The notes below the pieces were generated by a model. It made no database searches. It was not told the DNA's origin and was given only the letters and a program-made list of their open reading frames with translations. A stretch of 6,263 bases of DNA, from the NCBI GenBank assembly GCA_036278835.1, contig DASUKH010000326.1:1-6263 (forward strand). Direction: 5' to 3'. Shown here one piece after another: positions 5,474 through 6,263 of the stretch; position 1 is the first letter of the stretch, and each line of letters starts with the position of its first letter. The translations under genes were made by a program, and so were the position numbers. This DNA is from DATARH01 sp036278835 (GTDB taxonomy: Bacteria > Pseudomonadota > Alphaproteobacteria > ATCC43930 > CGMCC-115725).

Positions 5474-6263
5474 CTATCCCGGCTTCGTCCCGACCGCGCA
5501 GTGATAGGGCTGGGCGATGAAGAAGGTGCCGTCGGCCGTGGCGACGGCCTCGGCCTGGTGCCAGCGCCCGGCTTCTTCCGGGGTCAATACCGCCAGGACC
5601 TGCTGGCGGTAACGCTCGATGCGCGGCGATCCCGGGATGACCGGAACCAGTTGCGGGAAGCATTTGAGGTCGGTCAGCCCGAGCGCGGCCATGCGCCGGT
5701 AGAGGCTGGCATCGGCGATGCCGTGAGGTGCCACGCCGCTGCCGATGATGTTGGGGGCGTCCACCTTCGCCTTCAACGCCGGGTCGAGCGGCAGGTTGAC
5801 CCAGAACGGCATGTCGGTGGCGCGCACGACGACCCCGACCCGCCCGCCCGGCCGGGTCACCCGCACGATCTCCGCCAGCATGCGGTCGCCATCGCCCTCC
5901 TCGAACACCGTCGAGGACAGCGCGACATCGACCGCGCCGTCCGGCAACAACAGAGCCTCGGCATGGCCTTCGCCGAAATCGATATGATCGAGCAGTCCGT
6001 GGCGGCGCGCCAGCGCGCGCGCCTCGCGCAGCAGGTAGGGGTTGAGATCGCGCCCGAGCAGGCGATTGGCGCCGCCGGTGCGCCGCGCCAGCTCGCGCAT
6101 GATGACCCCGCAGCCGCAGCCGACTTCGAGCACGCTGTCGCCCGGCCGGATCGCCAGCGCATCGAGCAGCGCCCGCACGATCGCCATGTAGCCGGAGCGG
6201 CCGCGCTCCTCGAGGCTGGCGACGCTGCCGAGCAAGGCGCCGCCGAGTGTGATCGTGCAGAAG
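5474..6263 (-). CDS. Class I SAM-dependent methyltransferase, 5' end cut by the window edge
   Basis: The reading frame is open from the right edge to TAG at 5476-5474, with 263 whole codons visible and no convincing start, so it is treated as partial. Numbering from the in-frame TTG at 6235, motif I is VLEVGCGCG (35-43), and the acidic end of strand 2 is D63 in GRDLNP. A later strand region is DVALSSTVFEEGD (103-115), and the post-motif segment VTRPGGRVGVVVRA (126-139) is the usual turn and strand 5. These make a Rossmann-like SAM-binding domain of the Methyltransf_11/25 type. The ATG at 6187 would leave too short an N-terminal helix before motif I, and residues upstream (SLEERGRSGY) look like family sequence. 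The methyl acceptor is unknown; small-molecule O-, N- or C-methylation are all possible. The gene lies 133 bases ahead of the LLM gene on the same strand and may be a separate transcription unit. Confidence 0.88.
   Translation of the reverse strand, partial: FCTITLGGALLGSVASLEERGRSGYMAIVRALLDALAIRPGDSVLEVGCGCGVIMRELARRTGGANRLLGRDLNPYLLREARALARRHGLLDHIDFGEGHAEALLLPDGAVDVALSSTVFEEGDGDRMLAEIVRVTRPGGRVGVVVRATDMPFWVNLPLDPALKAKVDAPNIIGSGVAPHGIADASLYRRMAALGLTDLKCFPQLVPVIPGSPRIERYRQQVLAVLTPEEAGRWHQAEAVATADGTFFIAQPYHCAVGTKPG

Overview
The window is a GC-rich (roughly two-thirds G+C by eye), densely coded stretch from a bacterium. All six genes that can be supported lie on the minus strand, so transcription runs from high to low coordinates. 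The gene families, the codon use and a dispersed palindromic repeat of a type I recall from Bradyrhizobium-like and other proteobacterial genomes suggest an alphaproteobacterium. No marker gene is present, so the taxonomy is an inference.

In transcription order: a class I SAM-dependent methyltransferase cut by the right window edge (5474-6263); a 133-base intergenic region with several candidate regulatory structures (5341-5473); then a tight three-gene cluster. The cluster holds a limonene-monooxygenase-like LLM flavin-dependent oxidoreductase (4093-5340), a beta-hydroxyacid dehydrogenase of the 3-hydroxyisobutyrate dehydrogenase family (3181-4074), and a molybdopterin-binding large subunit of the xanthine dehydrogenase/CoxL superfamily (789-3143). 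The gaps inside the cluster are 18 and 37 bases, and each gene has a recognisable Shine-Dalgarno sequence, so co-transcription is likely. After a 93-base gap comes a small secreted protein (225-695). A 102-base gap with a REP-like palindrome follows, and then the first 40 codons of a VOC/glyoxalase-fold gene that runs off the left edge (1-122).

The three central enzymes together look like part of a catabolic route for an unidentified small organic compound: a flavin monooxygenase to activate it, an NAD(P)-dependent dehydrogenase acting on a hydroxyacid or aldehyde-acid intermediate, and a molybdenum hydroxylase. The VOC enzyme could belong to the same route. The molybdenum subunit has the AYRGAGR active-site loop of form II CoxL-like proteins, so it should not be called a true CO dehydrogenase. 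Its usual 2Fe-2S and FAD partner subunits are not beside it. The substrate and order of steps cannot be read from the sequence.

No RNA gene, CRISPR array, insertion sequence or origin was seen, and no gene-free stretch is longer than 133 bases.
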